Counted from the first letter of the stretch, positions 35,334-45,398 are shown. The stretch is 64,000 bases of DNA from Winogradskyella psychrotolerans RS-3 (GCF_000427335.1 NZ_ATMR01000077.1:1-64000); one strand, 5' to 3'. Translations and numbers: made by a program. The notes: generated from the letters alone by a model not told the origin.

Positions 35334-36644
35334 TTGAAAAAGTTTTTTAATTACATCAATAGCGAAGTGTTAGTAAAGGCAGCAAGTCTAAACTTGGCCA
35401 ATATTAGTCTCAGAATTTTATCAGGCATTTTAATTTCTAAGTTTATTGCCATATACATTGGTCCACAAGGGATGGCGCTTATTGGGAATTTACGAAATTT
35501 TATGAGTGGTTTACAGTCCTTGTCTATTTCTGGCCTTTATAAAGGTGTTGTTAAATTTGTAAGTCAGGTTAAGAATGATTCGGTCGAGCTTACAAAAACC
35601 CTATCTACCGTTTTTTATTTCGGTTTTTTCTCGTCTATCTTTCTAGCATTTTTATGTTATTACAATGCACAGTTTATAAATGATATTATTTTTTCGTCGA
35701 GTTATAGATATACATATATCATTAAAACGCTCGCCATTATTTTGCCTTTTTATGCTTTAAATATGTTTACCTTTTCGATTATGAACGGGTTTTCTAAGCA
35801 CAAATATTTGTTGCTTATAAATATTCTAGGCCAAGTTCTTGGGCTTTTAGTAACGTTAATTCTTATATATCAAGAAAATATAGATGGAGCATTAATAGCT
35901 ATAGTCATCACTCCTGCGCTTAATTTACTTATAACCATTGTTGGTATAGCGTTTAGAAGAAGTTTAGTGTCGTTTGTTAGGATTACGCAAGTAAGTTTTT
36001 CTGTCATAAAGAAATTAAGTCCTTACATGGTAATGGCATTAGTTAGCGCCATTGCTATCCCAATTGTGATGATTTTAATTAGGAATTATCTTATAGATGA
36101 AGTAGGTATTAAAGCTGCAGGACATTGGACAGCAATGACACGGGTTTCAGATTATTATTTGATGTTTATTAATTCGTTGACGGCACTTTATATTTTACCT
36201 CGTTTTTCTGAAATTAACTCTAGACGAGATTTTAGAAAAGAAGTATTTAGCTTTTATAAAAGTATTATGCCTGCGTTTTTAGTTTTACTTTTTGTAATTT
36301 ATCTCAGTAGATCAGTATTAATAAATATATTATTTACTGAAGATTTTAGACCTGTAGAGGGTTTATTCGGTTACCAAATCTTAGGAGATATTGCACGTGT
36401 ACTTTCTATGGTAATTGCTTATCAATTTTTAGCTAAAAAGATGTTTGCGCACTTCTTAATTTTAGAAATATTCTTATTTATAATGATGTACTTTTCTAGT
36501 ATTTACCTCATTGATGAGTTTGGACTGCAAGGAGCTGTAATGGGACATTGCTTGAGTTATTTTATGTACTTTGGAATAATATTATTACTCTTTAGTAGTT
36601 CTTTGTTTGGTGTTTTAACGGAAGAAGGAACACCCGATTATTAA
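35334..36644 (+). CDS. wzx: O-antigen flippase, Wzx/RfbX type (first copy)
   Basis: 436 residues, about twelve membrane segments. The N-terminal LANISLRILSGILISKFIAI and YIGPQGMALIGNLRNFMSGL is the WzxE-like signature (polysaccharide biosynthesis family), which flips undecaprenyl-linked oligosaccharides to the periplasmic side. It begins with TTG directly after the aminotransferase stop, so translation is coupled. The next gene is a paralogue with the same architecture (E.N.R ...WTA...R...Y.....LYILPRF). Complete. Confidence 0.87.
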   Translation: MKKFFNYINSEVLVKAASLNLANISLRILSGILISKFIAIYIGPQGMALIGNLRNFMSGLQSLSISGLYKGVVKFVSQVKNDSVELTKTLSTVFYFGFFSSIFLAFLCYYNAQFINDIIFSSSYRYTYIIKTLAIILPFYALNMFTFSIMNGFSKHKYLLLINILGQVLGLLVTLILIYQENIDGALIAIVITPALNLLITIVGIAFRRSLVSFVRITQVSFSVIKKLSPYMVMALVSAIAIPIVMILIRNYLIDEVGIKAAGHWTAMTRVSDYYLMFINSLTALYILPRFSEINSRRDFRKEVFSFYKSIMPAFLVLLFVIYLSRSVLINILFTEDFRPVEGLFGYQILGDIARVLSMVIAYQFLAKKMFAHFLILEIFLFIMMYFSSIYLIDEFGLQGAVMGHCLSYFMYFGIILLLFSSSLFGVLTEEGTPDY

Positions 36645-36654
36645 AAACTAAGAC

Positions 36655-37959
36655 GTGAAAATTCCTAAATTTATCAGTAGTAATACAGTGCTTAAGATTA
36701 CGTCGCTTAATGCCGTGGTGATTACCATTAGATTAATCGTTTCTGCATTTATACAGCGTTTACTTGCGGTTACTGTTGGCGAAGCTGGCTATGCTAGTAT
36801 TGGTCAGGTTAGGAATGTTTTAGCAATGCTCACAAGCACATCAACCTTAGGGACTTTTAACGGAGTTGTAAAGTATGTCGCAGAATTTAAAAACAATCAG
36901 CCAGAACTTTCTAAAGTATTTTCAACTGTAACCATTTTTGCAATTATTGGATCTCTTGTATCTGCCACCATTTTATTTTTTGGAGCGTCGTACTTATCGG
37001 ACTATCTTTTTCAATCTCAAGCGTATATTTATATTTTTAAGTTATTAGCTGTTATTGTACCATTTATTGCTGTTAGTCGCGTGGTAAATGCTGTGGTTAG
37101 TGGTTTATCGGATTATAAACGCTACGCCAAAATTGAGCTTATTAGTTATCTTTTAGCAACCGTTGCAGTTGTTGTTGGGCTATATACTTCAGAATTAAAA
37201 GGAATAATCATTGCCATTGCTTTAGCACCAGTGATTCAGTTAATAGTTTTGGCCTTTGTATTTGGTGAAACTTTAAAAACCTATGTAAAATTTAAGTCTT
37301 TAACGTTTAGCCTCATTTATAAAAATAAGTTATTGGCATTTACATTAATGTCTTTTATTTCTACGTTCTTATTGAATTATATTGAGTTGAATATAAGAAC
37401 CTTGGTCACCGATGAAATAAACATTAACGAAGCAGGTTATTGGACGGCCATTACATTTATTTCTAAAAACTATATGGTGTTTGCTACAGGATTGTTTACG
37501 CTGTATGTGTTACCAAAATTCGCTAGTATCCATAATAAGCATGAGTTTAAGGTTGAAGTATTCAATATTTACAAAACTATTCTGCCGATTTTTGGATTAG
37601 GAATGTTATTAGTCTATTTTTTAAGAGACTATATTATAATGTTTATATATCCAGATTTTACAGGAATGGAACCCTTGTTTAAATGGCAGCTTTTAGGAGA
37701 TTTTATAAGATTAGGAGCGCTAGTGTTATCGCATCAGTTTTTAGCCAAACGTTTAGTAAAAAGTTTTGTAATTACTGAAATAGCATCTTTAGCACTGTTT
37801 TTTGTACTGTCTAAAGTGTTTATTCAGTATTATGGTACTGAAGGGATTGTAATTGCTCATTTTGTGAGGTACATAATTTACTTTATAATGGTCTTTTTTG
37901 TCATAAAAATATATTTCAGTAATCAAAAAAATAATTCCACCGATGGAAAAAATATGTAA
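36655..37959 (+). CDS. O-antigen flippase, Wzx type (second copy)
   Basis: 434 residues, twelve or so membrane segments, starting at GTG 36655, 10 bp after the previous stop. It matches the first copy throughout: VVKYVAEFKNNQPELSKVFS versus VVKFVSQVKNDSVELTKTLS, and AGYWTAITFISKNYMVFATG versus AGHWTAMTRVSDYYLMFINS. Two flippases in a row suggest a tandem duplication, with specialisation for two oligosaccharides or two steps. It overlaps the next gene by 17 bp. Complete. Confidence 0.85.
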   Translation: MKIPKFISSNTVLKITSLNAVVITIRLIVSAFIQRLLAVTVGEAGYASIGQVRNVLAMLTSTSTLGTFNGVVKYVAEFKNNQPELSKVFSTVTIFAIIGSLVSATILFFGASYLSDYLFQSQAYIYIFKLLAVIVPFIAVSRVVNAVVSGLSDYKRYAKIELISYLLATVAVVVGLYTSELKGIIIAIALAPVIQLIVLAFVFGETLKTYVKFKSLTFSLIYKNKLLAFTLMSFISTFLLNYIELNIRTLVTDEININEAGYWTAITFISKNYMVFATGLFTLYVLPKFASIHNKHEFKVEVFNIYKTILPIFGLGMLLVYFLRDYIIMFIYPDFTGMEPLFKWQLLGDFIRLGALVLSHQFLAKRLVKSFVITEIASLALFFVLSKVFIQYYGTEGIVIAHFVRYIIYFIMVFFVIKIYFSNQKNNSTDGKNM

Positions 37960-38776
37960 AATATTTATTGATAATAAACCTTTTGAATTTAAGGTTGAAG
38001 GTGATTTTTTTTGGGGAAAACCAGAATTACTTTATCCACAAGAAGATAATGTTTTGTCTAAAATGTCCTGGGAAAATGATGGTTTTAATATCGTTGAAGC
38101 ATTTGAAAATCGAGATTTTTTAAAGCTTCAAGAATCTGTAAAAAATATTATAATTGATGCTTTAAAGATTAATAATGTAACTGTAGATAATGAAACATTT
38201 GACTTAAAGGATTATCATAAATTTGTAACTACAGATGCATTACATAATCAGGTAATTGCTATAACTCGTAACCTGGAAACTTCAGATTTTGATTTCGATA
38301 TAGACTTACTAGCAAAACGGTTTGGAGACATTTTGCGTTACAAATTGACCTCTTATGTAGAGGAACTAAAAAAATCACACATTCAAATACGGATAAGTAG
38401 ACCAAAGTCGTTGGATATAAATCCACCACACAGAGATGGTTATTTGAGTTATTGGGAAGATATTATTAATGTTTGGTTACCTATTGCAGGTTGTAATGAA
38501 AAATCGTCTTTACCGGTAGTGGCAAAAAGTCACCTTATACCAGAAAACGAAATTTTAAGAACAGAAAGTAAGGGAGCAAAAATTAACGGTAATATTTATT
38601 ATGTGCCTTGTATTTTAGAGACAAAGTCTGGAGTCATTAAGATGACAAGACCAAATCCTAAGGAAAGTGAAGCCTTATTATTTTCTCCTTTTTTAATTCA
38701 TGGTGCTGCCGTAAATGAAAATGAAGATATCACAAGAGTTTCTTTAGAACTTCGTTTTCCGAAACAAAAAAATTAA
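37943..38776 (+). CDS. Phytanoyl-CoA dioxygenase-like Fe(II)/2-oxoglutarate protein
   Basis: 277 residues. The second half shows a facial-triad pattern: HRD in NPPHRDGYLSYW (H-x-D), distal His in FLIHGAAVNENEDITRVSLE, with the Arg of TRVSLELRF as likely 2-oxoglutarate ligand. This is the arrangement of PhyH-like non-haem iron oxygenases. The N-terminal 100 residues are not recognised. In a polysaccharide cluster it could hydroxylate a sugar or lipid precursor. Starts inside the preceding flippase gene (17-bp overlap), so it is translationally coupled. Convergent with, and overlapping by a few bases, the repaired glycosyltransferase frame. Confidence 0.6.
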   Translation: MEKICKIFIDNKPFEFKVEGDFFWGKPELLYPQEDNVLSKMSWENDGFNIVEAFENRDFLKLQESVKNIIIDALKINNVTVDNETFDLKDYHKFVTTDALHNQVIAITRNLETSDFDFDIDLLAKRFGDILRYKLTSYVEELKKSHIQIRISRPKSLDINPPHRDGYLSYWEDIINVWLPIAGCNEKSSLPVVAKSHLIPENEILRTESKGAKINGNIYYVPCILETKSGVIKMTRPNPKESEALLFSPFLIHGAAVNENEDITRVSLELRFPKQKN

Positions 38777-39905
38777 GACCATTTTTCTAAAAATGATTTT
38801 GCACTATCAATATGGTTGTGATGCGTTTTTACAAATTGACGTGCATTTTTAGATATTTCAATTATTTTTCGGGGTTTTCAATCAGCCATTCTAGTTTAGA
38901 GGCAATATCTTTTGCGTCAGGTAATGCATTTATAACAATAGTATTGGGTGTTACATTATAATAGTCTTCCCATTCTTTTTCAGCTCCTGTAAATACTACT
39001 TTTCCTTTTGCCATAGCTTCTAAAGCATTATAGCCTTGATCATAAGCATAGACTTGATCTAACAAGATATGAGCAGTATCAAAAGCTTTAATGTAATCTG
39101 TGTAAGGTAAGTTTTCGACTTTAATTATAACGACTTTTGATTTGTATTTAGTTTCAATTATATCTAATGCAGCATCAAAAATGTCATTTCCTTTTTTGTA
39201 ATAGTTTGTTCTGTTTATACCATGAAAAATAGTTATTTTTTCCTCTATATTAGGTTTCTGATAAGGTATCCTATCTACATTTATAACATGAGGAATCATT
39301 CCCAAATGTTTTTTATGGTTTTGTAAAGGAATGTAATAATCGAGGTCAGAACTAATAACACCTTCAATTTTATTGTAAATATGATGGTGTAATTTCACAA
39401 ATTCAGGTGTTAAATATTTTAGTCCTAACGAGAAATCTGTAGCCTTTGCTCGACCTTCAAAATAAGGAGTATGTATGGAGTATCTGAATTTTTTATCAAC
39501 TGAGAATTTAACACTCGGGTAGTCTGTACCACAGGATAGGATAAATACTTTCTTATTCCAATCGCTTAATAAATCAAAGAGTTTTTGTTCATCTTTAGCT
39601 GAACAAAGAAAAGAGGATTCATTTATAAATTGAATAACATCATAGTTCTCAAGTTGTGTTTTATTCTTTAATAATTGCTTTTTAACGTGAATAAAATGTA
39701 AATCAATTTTAAACAAACGGATCATTAAAGATCTCACTTTTTGTAATGGTCCTATTCTAAATTTTTGATTTATTTCTATGTCAACATCAACTTTTTTAAA
39801 ACCATCGCACATGCCAACAACAACTGCTTCGTGCCCTAAGTTTTGTAGTCCTTCTTTTAAATACCTATGTGATCTGTTGTATTCACCAACCAATAAAACT
39901 CTCAT
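38773..39905 (-). CDS. Glycosyltransferase (GT-B type), C-terminus frame-shifted
   Basis: MRVLLVGEYNRSHRYLKEGL opens the GT-B N-lobe; the C-lobe has ITIFHGINRTNYYKKGNDIF and VYAYDQGYNALEAMAKGKVV (nucleotide-sugar Glu region). The readable frame stops at 38862 after ENPEK. Adding one A to the A5 run (38865-38869) continues IIEISKNARQFVKTHHNHID and SAKSFLEKWS to a stop at 38773, a normal C-terminal helix, and gives about 377 residues. A TAAATTTG box (39936-39929) precedes the start. It is the only gene on this strand between the two plus-strand polysaccharide blocks. Donor and acceptor unknown. Confidence 0.72.
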
Positions 39906-40028
39906 GTGTAGATTCTAATTATTGTAATCAAATTTATGGAACATCTTAAGCATAATCTTGCTAGAGAATAGCAATGAAATATAGATGTTTCATTTATATC
40001 GTTACATTTGTCTCAAAGATACTCGTTA

Positions 40029-41111
40029 ATGCTAAAAGCCAATAATAAAAAGATTTGTATTGTTGTTTCTTCTTTAGGTAAAGGAGGTGCAGAACGCTCT
40101 TCTGGCTTATTATCGCAGATACTTTTTGATGTTGGTTATGATGTGCATGTGGTTAGTGTGTTGAATGATATTGAATTTTCATATAAAGGTAAATTACTTA
40201 ATTTAGGGGAACTTAAAGATCAAGACGATTCTGTTTTAGGACGGTTGAAACGATTACGAGTTTTGAAAGCGTATTTGAAAAAACATAACTTTGATTATGT
40301 GATTGATAATAGAACACGAATTGGTTTTTTGAAGGAATTTGTAATTTCTAAATTCATCTACTCTCCTAAAAAAACAATCTATTGTATTCGAAGCTATAAA
40401 ACAGCTAATTATATTAACCCTAATCGGTTTTTAGGGCGATTGTTATATGCTAATGCTTATAAAATTGTTGGTGTGTCTAAAGCCATTGCAGAGCACGTAA
40501 AAGCCGTTTGCAAATTCAAAAATGTAACGTCCATTTACAATCCAATAGTCTTGGAAAAGTATAACTCAAAACTTGAAAGTAAAGACAACTACATCTTATT
40601 TTTTGGTCGCTTAGATGATGAGGTTAAAAATATTTCATTGCTATTAGCCGCTTATTCAAAATCCGAACTACCAAAACATAATGTAAGCTTAAAAATTTTA
40701 GGAGAAGGAAAAGATTTAGAAACACTAAAGAATCAAGTTGAAACATTAAATATAGCATCTAACGTAGAGTTCTTGCCATACAATCCATATCCTTCAGCCA
40801 TTGTAAAATCTGCTTTATTTACAGTGTTAACCAGCAGATATGAAGGTTTTCCGAGATCTATTTTAGAATCTCTTGCGCTCGGTACTCCTGTGGTTTCTGT
40901 AGATTGTAAATCTGGACCTAATGAAATTATTCAGAGTACCTTCAATGGTCTTTTAGTTGAAAATCATAATCAGGTGGCTTTAGCAGAAGCCATGACAAGT
41001 CTTTTTATAGATAAAGATTTATATTTACATTGTAAGCAGAATTCGAAACCTAGTGTTGCTCATTTCTCGGAAGCTGAAATTGTTCAACAATGGCAATCCA
41101 TTTTAAATTAA
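40029..41111 (+). CDS. Glycosyltransferase family 4
   Basis: 360 residues from MLKANNKKICIVVSSLGKGG; the TTG at 40008 lies in a TACATTTG box (40003-40010), so ATG 40029 is the start. GKGGAERSSGLLSQIL is the N-lobe glycine-rich loop; NYILFFGRLDDEVKNISLLL and TSRYEGFPRSILESLALGTP with VVSVDCKSGPNEII form the C-lobe, with the ExxxxxE-type donor-binding motif. Retaining GT4 enzymes add sugars from nucleotide donors to lipid-linked oligosaccharide. It is 4 bp upstream of the FdtA-like gene. Complete. Confidence 0.87.
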   Translation: MLKANNKKICIVVSSLGKGGAERSSGLLSQILFDVGYDVHVVSVLNDIEFSYKGKLLNLGELKDQDDSVLGRLKRLRVLKAYLKKHNFDYVIDNRTRIGFLKEFVISKFIYSPKKTIYCIRSYKTANYINPNRFLGRLLYANAYKIVGVSKAIAEHVKAVCKFKNVTSIYNPIVLEKYNSKLESKDNYILFFGRLDDEVKNISLLLAAYSKSELPKHNVSLKILGEGKDLETLKNQVETLNIASNVEFLPYNPYPSAIVKSALFTVLTSRYEGFPRSILESLALGTPVVSVDCKSGPNEIIQSTFNGLLVENHNQVALAEAMTSLFIDKDLYLHCKQNSKPSVAHFSEAEIVQQWQSILN

Positions 41112-41115
41112 TTAT

Positions 41116-41523
41116 ATGAATTCAATAAACGACGTAAAAATAATTGATATTCCTAAAGTACATGATGAACGTGGTTTTTTAGCGGTTATAGAAAAGAACA
41201 CCATTCCATTTGCAATTAATCGTGTTTATTATTTGTACGATGTACCAAGTGATAGTTTTCGAGGAGGCCATGCTCATAAGGAACAAGAATCCGTGATTAT
41301 AGCATTAAGTGGAAGTTTTGAAGTGCTAGTAGATGATGGTAAAACAAAAAAGAGAATTATGCTTAATAAGCCCAATTTAGGGTTGGTAATACCAACACAG
41401 ATTTGGAGAGAAATAGATAATTTTTCTTCTGGTGCAGTGTGCTTGGTTTTAGCTTCTACAACGTATGATGAAGCGGAATATATCAGAGATTATGAGGTTT
41501 TTAAATCTCAGCTTTTAGGGTAA
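41116..41523 (+). CDS. fdtA: dTDP-sugar 3,4-ketoisomerase, FdtA/QdtA type
   Basis: 135 residues, a single cupin domain. IPKVHDERGFLAVIEKNTIP, RVYYLYDVPSDSFRGGHAHK (the HAHK cupin histidines) and LVIPTQIWREIDNFSSGAVC are characteristic of FdtA-like proteins, which isomerise dTDP-4-keto-6-deoxyglucose to the 3-keto sugar. The product is aminated by a DegT enzyme such as that at 34194, giving a Fuc3N- or Qui3N-type sugar. The acetyltransferase usual to the pathway is not evident nearby. Its 3' end overlaps by 16 bp the converging glycosyltransferase gene. Complete. Confidence 0.85.
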   Translation: MNSINDVKIIDIPKVHDERGFLAVIEKNTIPFAINRVYYLYDVPSDSFRGGHAHKEQESVIIALSGSFEVLVDDGKTKKRIMLNKPNLGLVIPTQIWREIDNFSSGAVCLVLASTTYDEAEYIRDYEVFKSQLLG

Positions 41524-42428
41524 TATATTTTTTCGCCTTTTAAAGATTTAATCTTAATTAAGAGTTTTAAGAGCCATTCTGGGCTATGTAATAAAAAGTT
41601 TTGTCTAAAACTTAAATTACTAGAATCTAAATGTGAGGTATAATAATTAAAAAGGGTTTTATCATGCTGTACTTTACTGAGTATCGCCATAGAATACCTG
41701 TTTCTATCCAAGAATTTCTTTAGAGACCTATTCTGTTGCTCTTCTTTATAATACTTGTCAAACTTAGGTTTTTTATTCGCATCAAATGTTGTGTTAGATA
41801 GACTAGCCGAATTAAAAACATAATAGACAAGAACTTTGTTTATAAACACAACGTCATAATGCATTCCAAAACGAAGCCACAAATCAGTATCCTGTCCAGA
41901 AATTATAGACGTATCAAAGAGACCCGTTTTATCTGTAATAGATTTTTTAAAGACGACACTAGAGCTTGTTATTAAAGAATATTTCTGGCTTGCTTCAAAA
42001 AAATTGTGAGAGCCATAAAGATCTTGTTGTTGAAAATTATACGCAACAGGAACAACTTTGTTTTCATATTTCTGAGCAATTGCAGCCGAAAAAATATTTA
42101 TGTCAGGAAATACAGTGATGGCATCGCACATGTATTGCAAATAAGAGGCATCCCAAGTGTCATCTCCATCTAAAAGAGCAATATAATCAGCGGTTGCCGC
42201 TTTTATTCCTGTATTTCTAGCATTTGATGCTCCTTGGTTTTTAATGCTTAGAAGTTTTATGCGTTGGTCGTCAAAACTATTTATAATGTCTTCGCTCTTA
42301 TCTGTAGACCCATCGTTAATAATTATAATCTCAAAATCATTGAAGCTTTGGTTCAGAACACTTTCAATGGTATGTTGAATGTGTTTTTCCTTATTATAAA
42401 CAGATATGATTACAGAGAAAAAAGGCAT
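41508..42428 (-). CDS. Glycosyltransferase family 2
   Basis: 306 residues from MPFFSVIISVYNKEKHIQHT; a start 24 bp further upstream is possible but the ATG at 42428 overlaps the preceding stop (TAATG), a coupled arrangement. GT-A features: FEIIIINDGSTDKSEDIINS, NQGASNARNTGIKAATADYI, then ALLDGDDTW (metal-binding DxD) and SGQDTDLWLRFG. Inverting GT2 enzymes transfer a single sugar to the growing repeat unit. Forms a two-gene operon with the next GT2. Complete. Confidence 0.85.
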   Translation of the reverse strand: MPFFSVIISVYNKEKHIQHTIESVLNQSFNDFEIIIINDGSTDKSEDIINSFDDQRIKLLSIKNQGASNARNTGIKAATADYIALLDGDDTWDASYLQYMCDAITVFPDINIFSAAIAQKYENKVVPVAYNFQQQDLYGSHNFFEASQKYSLITSSSVVFKKSITDKTGLFDTSIISGQDTDLWLRFGMHYDVVFINKVLVYYVFNSASLSNTTFDANKKPKFDKYYKEEQQNRSLKKFLDRNRYSMAILSKVQHDKTLFNYYTSHLDSSNLSFRQNFLLHSPEWLLKLLIKIKSLKGEKIYYPKS

Positions 42429-43324
42429 TATTTTTTTGAGTTTAAAGTGCAATAATAACTTAATCTGTACAAATCAAAAACTAAGAGCGACGGGTTTTTA
42501 CCAAGTAAGTTTTTCTTAAAGGTAGCTTCATACTTATAATAAACAGATGCTAGTACTTTTGAAATGACGTTATCCTTAATTTTCGAATAGATGTTTGTAA
42601 TTCTAGTGTAATTAGATGGTAATAAATCTTGATTGATAAATAGGTTTATCGCTTCAACCGAGTCTAATGATTTTTGTAAGAAGGTTTTGCTATCTTCAAG
42701 ACCAAGATGATAAACAGGATTATCTATATGTTGTATATTAATGTTAGCTTCTTTTAAATTATAGGAAAACAACGTGTCTTCATGTCTTAAATTAGGTATG
42801 TCTTCATTAAAATGAACCGTATTAAAAACGCTTTTATGTATTAAGAAGCTCAGGGTTAAAAAGCTTAAATAGGTGTTTTTGTTTCGAACTTCGGCAGATA
42901 AGGCTTCTCGTTTATTTCCATAAATCCAACGTAAGAGTTGAGCATCATCTACACGTTTTTCTTGATATAAAATACCTCCATAAATTACTTCAGATTTTTC
43001 TGAAATAGATTTAAGATAGGTACTTATAAAATCATCATTTTTGGGCATAACATCGGCATCTAGAAAAAGACACCAATCGAATTTGGCATCTTTAGCCAAC
43101 TTATTTCTTATAGCACTTCGACCAATATTTTTTTGTAAAATGGTATAGGCACAATGTGAAAGTGTATTTATAGTATTGTTGTAATCCTGAAATTTAATAT
43201 CGTTAGAACAGTCGTCGTAACATAATATTTCAAAAGGAATTTCTGATGTAATTAACTGCTTATGTACTTCGGAAACGAGTTCTGAAATATTATAATTATA
43301 AACAGGTATTAATACAGAAATCAT
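42428..43324 (-). CDS. Glycosyltransferase family 2
   Basis: 298 residues. MISVLIPVYNYNISELVSEV, FEILCYDDCSNDIKFQDYNN, NIGRSAIRNKLAKDAKFDWC and LFLDADVMP (DxD) are the GT-A domain of GT2 enzymes; LRHEDTLFSYNLKEANINIQ holds the later acidic catalytic residue. The final 60 residues are helical. First gene of the minus-strand GT2 pair at the right edge of the polysaccharide cluster; a separate unit from ftsE, which lies 49 bp upstream. Complete. Confidence 0.85.
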   Translation of the reverse strand: MISVLIPVYNYNISELVSEVHKQLITSEIPFEILCYDDCSNDIKFQDYNNTINTLSHCAYTILQKNIGRSAIRNKLAKDAKFDWCLFLDADVMPKNDDFISTYLKSISEKSEVIYGGILYQEKRVDDAQLLRWIYGNKREALSAEVRNKNTYLSFLTLSFLIHKSVFNTVHFNEDIPNLRHEDTLFSYNLKEANINIQHIDNPVYHLGLEDSKTFLQKSLDSVEAINLFINQDLLPSNYTRITNIYSKIKDNVISKVLASVYYKYEATFKKNLLGKNPSLLVFDLYRLSYYCTLNSKK

Positions 43325-43373
43325 AAGGTTTTACAAAGGTTAACCAAGAACTTAATAGTGTTACATGTAGGTT

Positions 43374-44057
43374 TTAACTCTTACGTTGCACCACTTCAAA
43401 CACTTTGTTTTCGTCGCATTTTAATGTTTTACTAGGATATTTTAGAAGCAAAGCATAATCGTGAGTAGCCATTAAAATAGTGTTACCATTTTTATTAATG
43501 TCTTGCAAGACTTCCATGACTTCAACACTGGTTTGTGGATCTAAATTTCCGGTTGGCTCATCAGCTAAAATCAATTCAGGATCATTTAACAATGCACGTG
43601 CAATAGCAATACGTTGTTGTTCACCACCTGAAAGTTCATGTGGATATTTAAAGCCTTTGGTCTTCATTGCTACTTTATCTAAAACTGTATCGATACGGTC
43701 TTTAATACGGTCTTTTTCTTTCCAACCTGTAGCTTTTAACACGAATTCTAAATTTCCATTTATCGTACGATCTGGAAGTAATTTAAAATCCTGAAACACA
43801 ATACCCAATTTTCGTCTTAAAAAAGGAATGTCTTTTTCTTTCATGGTTTTTAAGTTGAAGTCCACAATAGAACCTTCACCTTCTGTTAATTGTAAATCAC
43901 CATAAAGTGTTTTCATGAAACTACTTTTTCCACTTCCTGTTTTACCAATAAGATAGACGAAATCGCCTTTCTTCATTTCAAAATTCACCTTAGACAGTAC
44001 CATACTGTCTCCTTGATAAATTGTAGCATCTCTAAGTTCTAAAACCGTTTCGGACAT
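43374..44057 (-). CDS. ftsE: Cell-division ABC ATPase FtsE
   Basis: 227 residues: Walker A GKTGSGKSSF, Q-loop VFQDFKLLPDRTINGNL, signature LSGGEQQR, Walker B ELILADEPTGNLDP and switch ATHDY. The LPDRT stretch after the Q-loop is a hallmark of FtsE, which with FtsX activates cell-wall hydrolases at the septum. FtsX is not adjacent here, which is usual in Bacteroidota. It follows the tryptophan operon on the same strand, separated by the CAACCAA array, where trpA would be expected. Complete. Confidence 0.88.
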   Translation of the reverse strand: MSETVLELRDATIYQGDSMVLSKVNFEMKKGDFVYLIGKTGSGKSSFMKTLYGDLQLTEGEGSIVDFNLKTMKEKDIPFLRRKLGIVFQDFKLLPDRTINGNLEFVLKATGWKEKDRIKDRIDTVLDKVAMKTKGFKYPHELSGGEQQRIAIARALLNDPELILADEPTGNLDPQTSVEVMEVLQDINKNGNTILMATHDYALLLKYPSKTLKCDENKVFEVVQRKS

Positions 44058-44151
44058 ATTATAGATATAAATAATTGGTAACTGTAAATGTATTGCTTAA
44101 AATTTCAAATCCAAAACATAAGTTTTAAATTCCAATTTAGAATTCTATTTT

Positions 44152-44210
44152 CAACCAACAACCAACAACCAACAACCAACAACCAACAACCAACAACCAA
44201 CAACCAACAA
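44152..44210. repeat. Heptanucleotide tandem array CAACCAA at the trpB stop
   Basis: About 8.4 perfect copies of CAACCAA. It ends exactly at the base before the trpB stop codon (TAG, complement of 44211-44213), so on the trpB strand it starts directly after the stop. Confidence 0.92.
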
Positions 44211-45398
44211 CTATAAATCAAAATAATCTATATAATTCTGTAAATCTTTGTCTCCACGACCAGATAAACTAATCACCACAACATCATTTGGTTTAAAAGT
44301 TTTATGTTTAAAAATAGCCAAAGCATGAGAACTTTCGATAGCCGGAATAATACCTTCTAACTGCGTTAATTCTAAGCCAGAATTCATGGCTTCGTCGTCG
44401 GTTGCAGAATAAAATTCACCACGACCTGTTTTATACAAATGTGAATGTAGTGGTCCAACACCAGGATAATCTAATCCTGCAGAAATTGAGTAAGGCTCTG
44501 TAATTTGTCCGTCTTTGGTTTGCATCAACAAGGTTTTACAACCATGAATTATCCCTTCTTTTCCTAACACAGAAGTGGCAGCACTTTCACCAGAATGAAT
44601 GCCTTTTCCAGCAGCCTCTACAGCAATAATACCTACGTCTTCATTGTCTAGAAAATGATGATACGTTCCTGCGGCATTACTTCCTCCACCAATACAAGCC
44701 ACAACATAATCTGGATTTTCTCGACCTTCTTTTTCCTTTAATTGCCATTTTATTTCTTCGGAAATCACCGATTGAAATTGCGTCACCATGTCTGGATAGG
44801 GATGTGGTCCTATAGCGGAACCAATAATGTAATGTGTGTCAACAGGATTGTTAATCCAGTCGCGAATGGCTTCATTAGTTGCATCTTTCAACGTTCGACT
44901 ACCAGATAACGCAGGTACCACTTTGGCGCCTAACATTTTCATTCGGGCGACGTTTGGTGCTTGACGTGCAATATCAATTTCTCCCATATAAACCACACAG
45001 TCAATACCTGTTAAGGCACAAACAGTTGCGGTTGCAACACCGTGTTGGCCAGCTCCGGTTTCGGCAATAATTCTGTTTTTACCTAAACGTTTTGCCATCA
45101 GAATTTGACCAATGGTATTGTTGATTTTGTGCGCGCCAGTATGATTTAAATCTTCACGTTTTAAATACACTTTGGTATTGTATTTTTCAGAAAGACGTTT
45201 CGCAAAATAGAGTGGAGAAGGACGACCAACATAATCTTTTAAAAGTTGATTGAACTCTTCTTGAAACGAAGGTTCTGCCATGATTTTTAAATAGTTTTGG
45301 CGCAATTCTTCTACATTAGGATAAAGCATTTCGGGAATGTATGCTCCACCGAATTCTCCGTAATAACCTTTTTCGTTGATTTTGTATGTATTTTTCAT
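44211..45398 (-). CDS. trpB: Tryptophan synthase beta chain
   Basis: 395 residues, standard TrpB1 length. [20 protein letters not shown] contains the PLP Lys (HTGAHK), [17 protein letters not shown] the Glu of the active site, and [15 protein letters not shown] the phosphate loop. TrpB condenses indole and serine to tryptophan, normally in complex with TrpA, which also supplies indole. Last trp gene of the operon here; trpA, usually next in flavobacteria, is missing. Upstream, 330 bp of repeats and a non-coding element separate it from trpF. Complete. Confidence 0.95.
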   Translation of the reverse strand: MKNTYKINEKGYYGEFGGAYIPEMLYPNVEELRQNYLKIMAEPSFQEEFNQLLKDYVGRPSPLYFAKRLSEKYNTKVYLKREDLNHTGAHKINNTIGQILMAKRLGKNRIIAETGAGQHGVATATVCALTGIDCVVYMGEIDIARQAPNVARMKMLGAKVVPALSGSRTLKDATNEAIRDWINNPVDTHYIIGSAIGPHPYPDMVTQFQSVISEEIKWQLKEKEGRENPDYVVACIGGGSNAAGTYHHFLDNEDVGIIAVEAAGKGIHSGESAATSVLGKEGIIHGCKTLLMQTKDGQITEPYSISAGLDYPGVGPLHSHLYKTGRGEFYSATDDEAMNSGLELTQLEGIIPAIESSHALAIFKHKTFKPNDVVVISLSGRGDKDLQNYIDYFDL

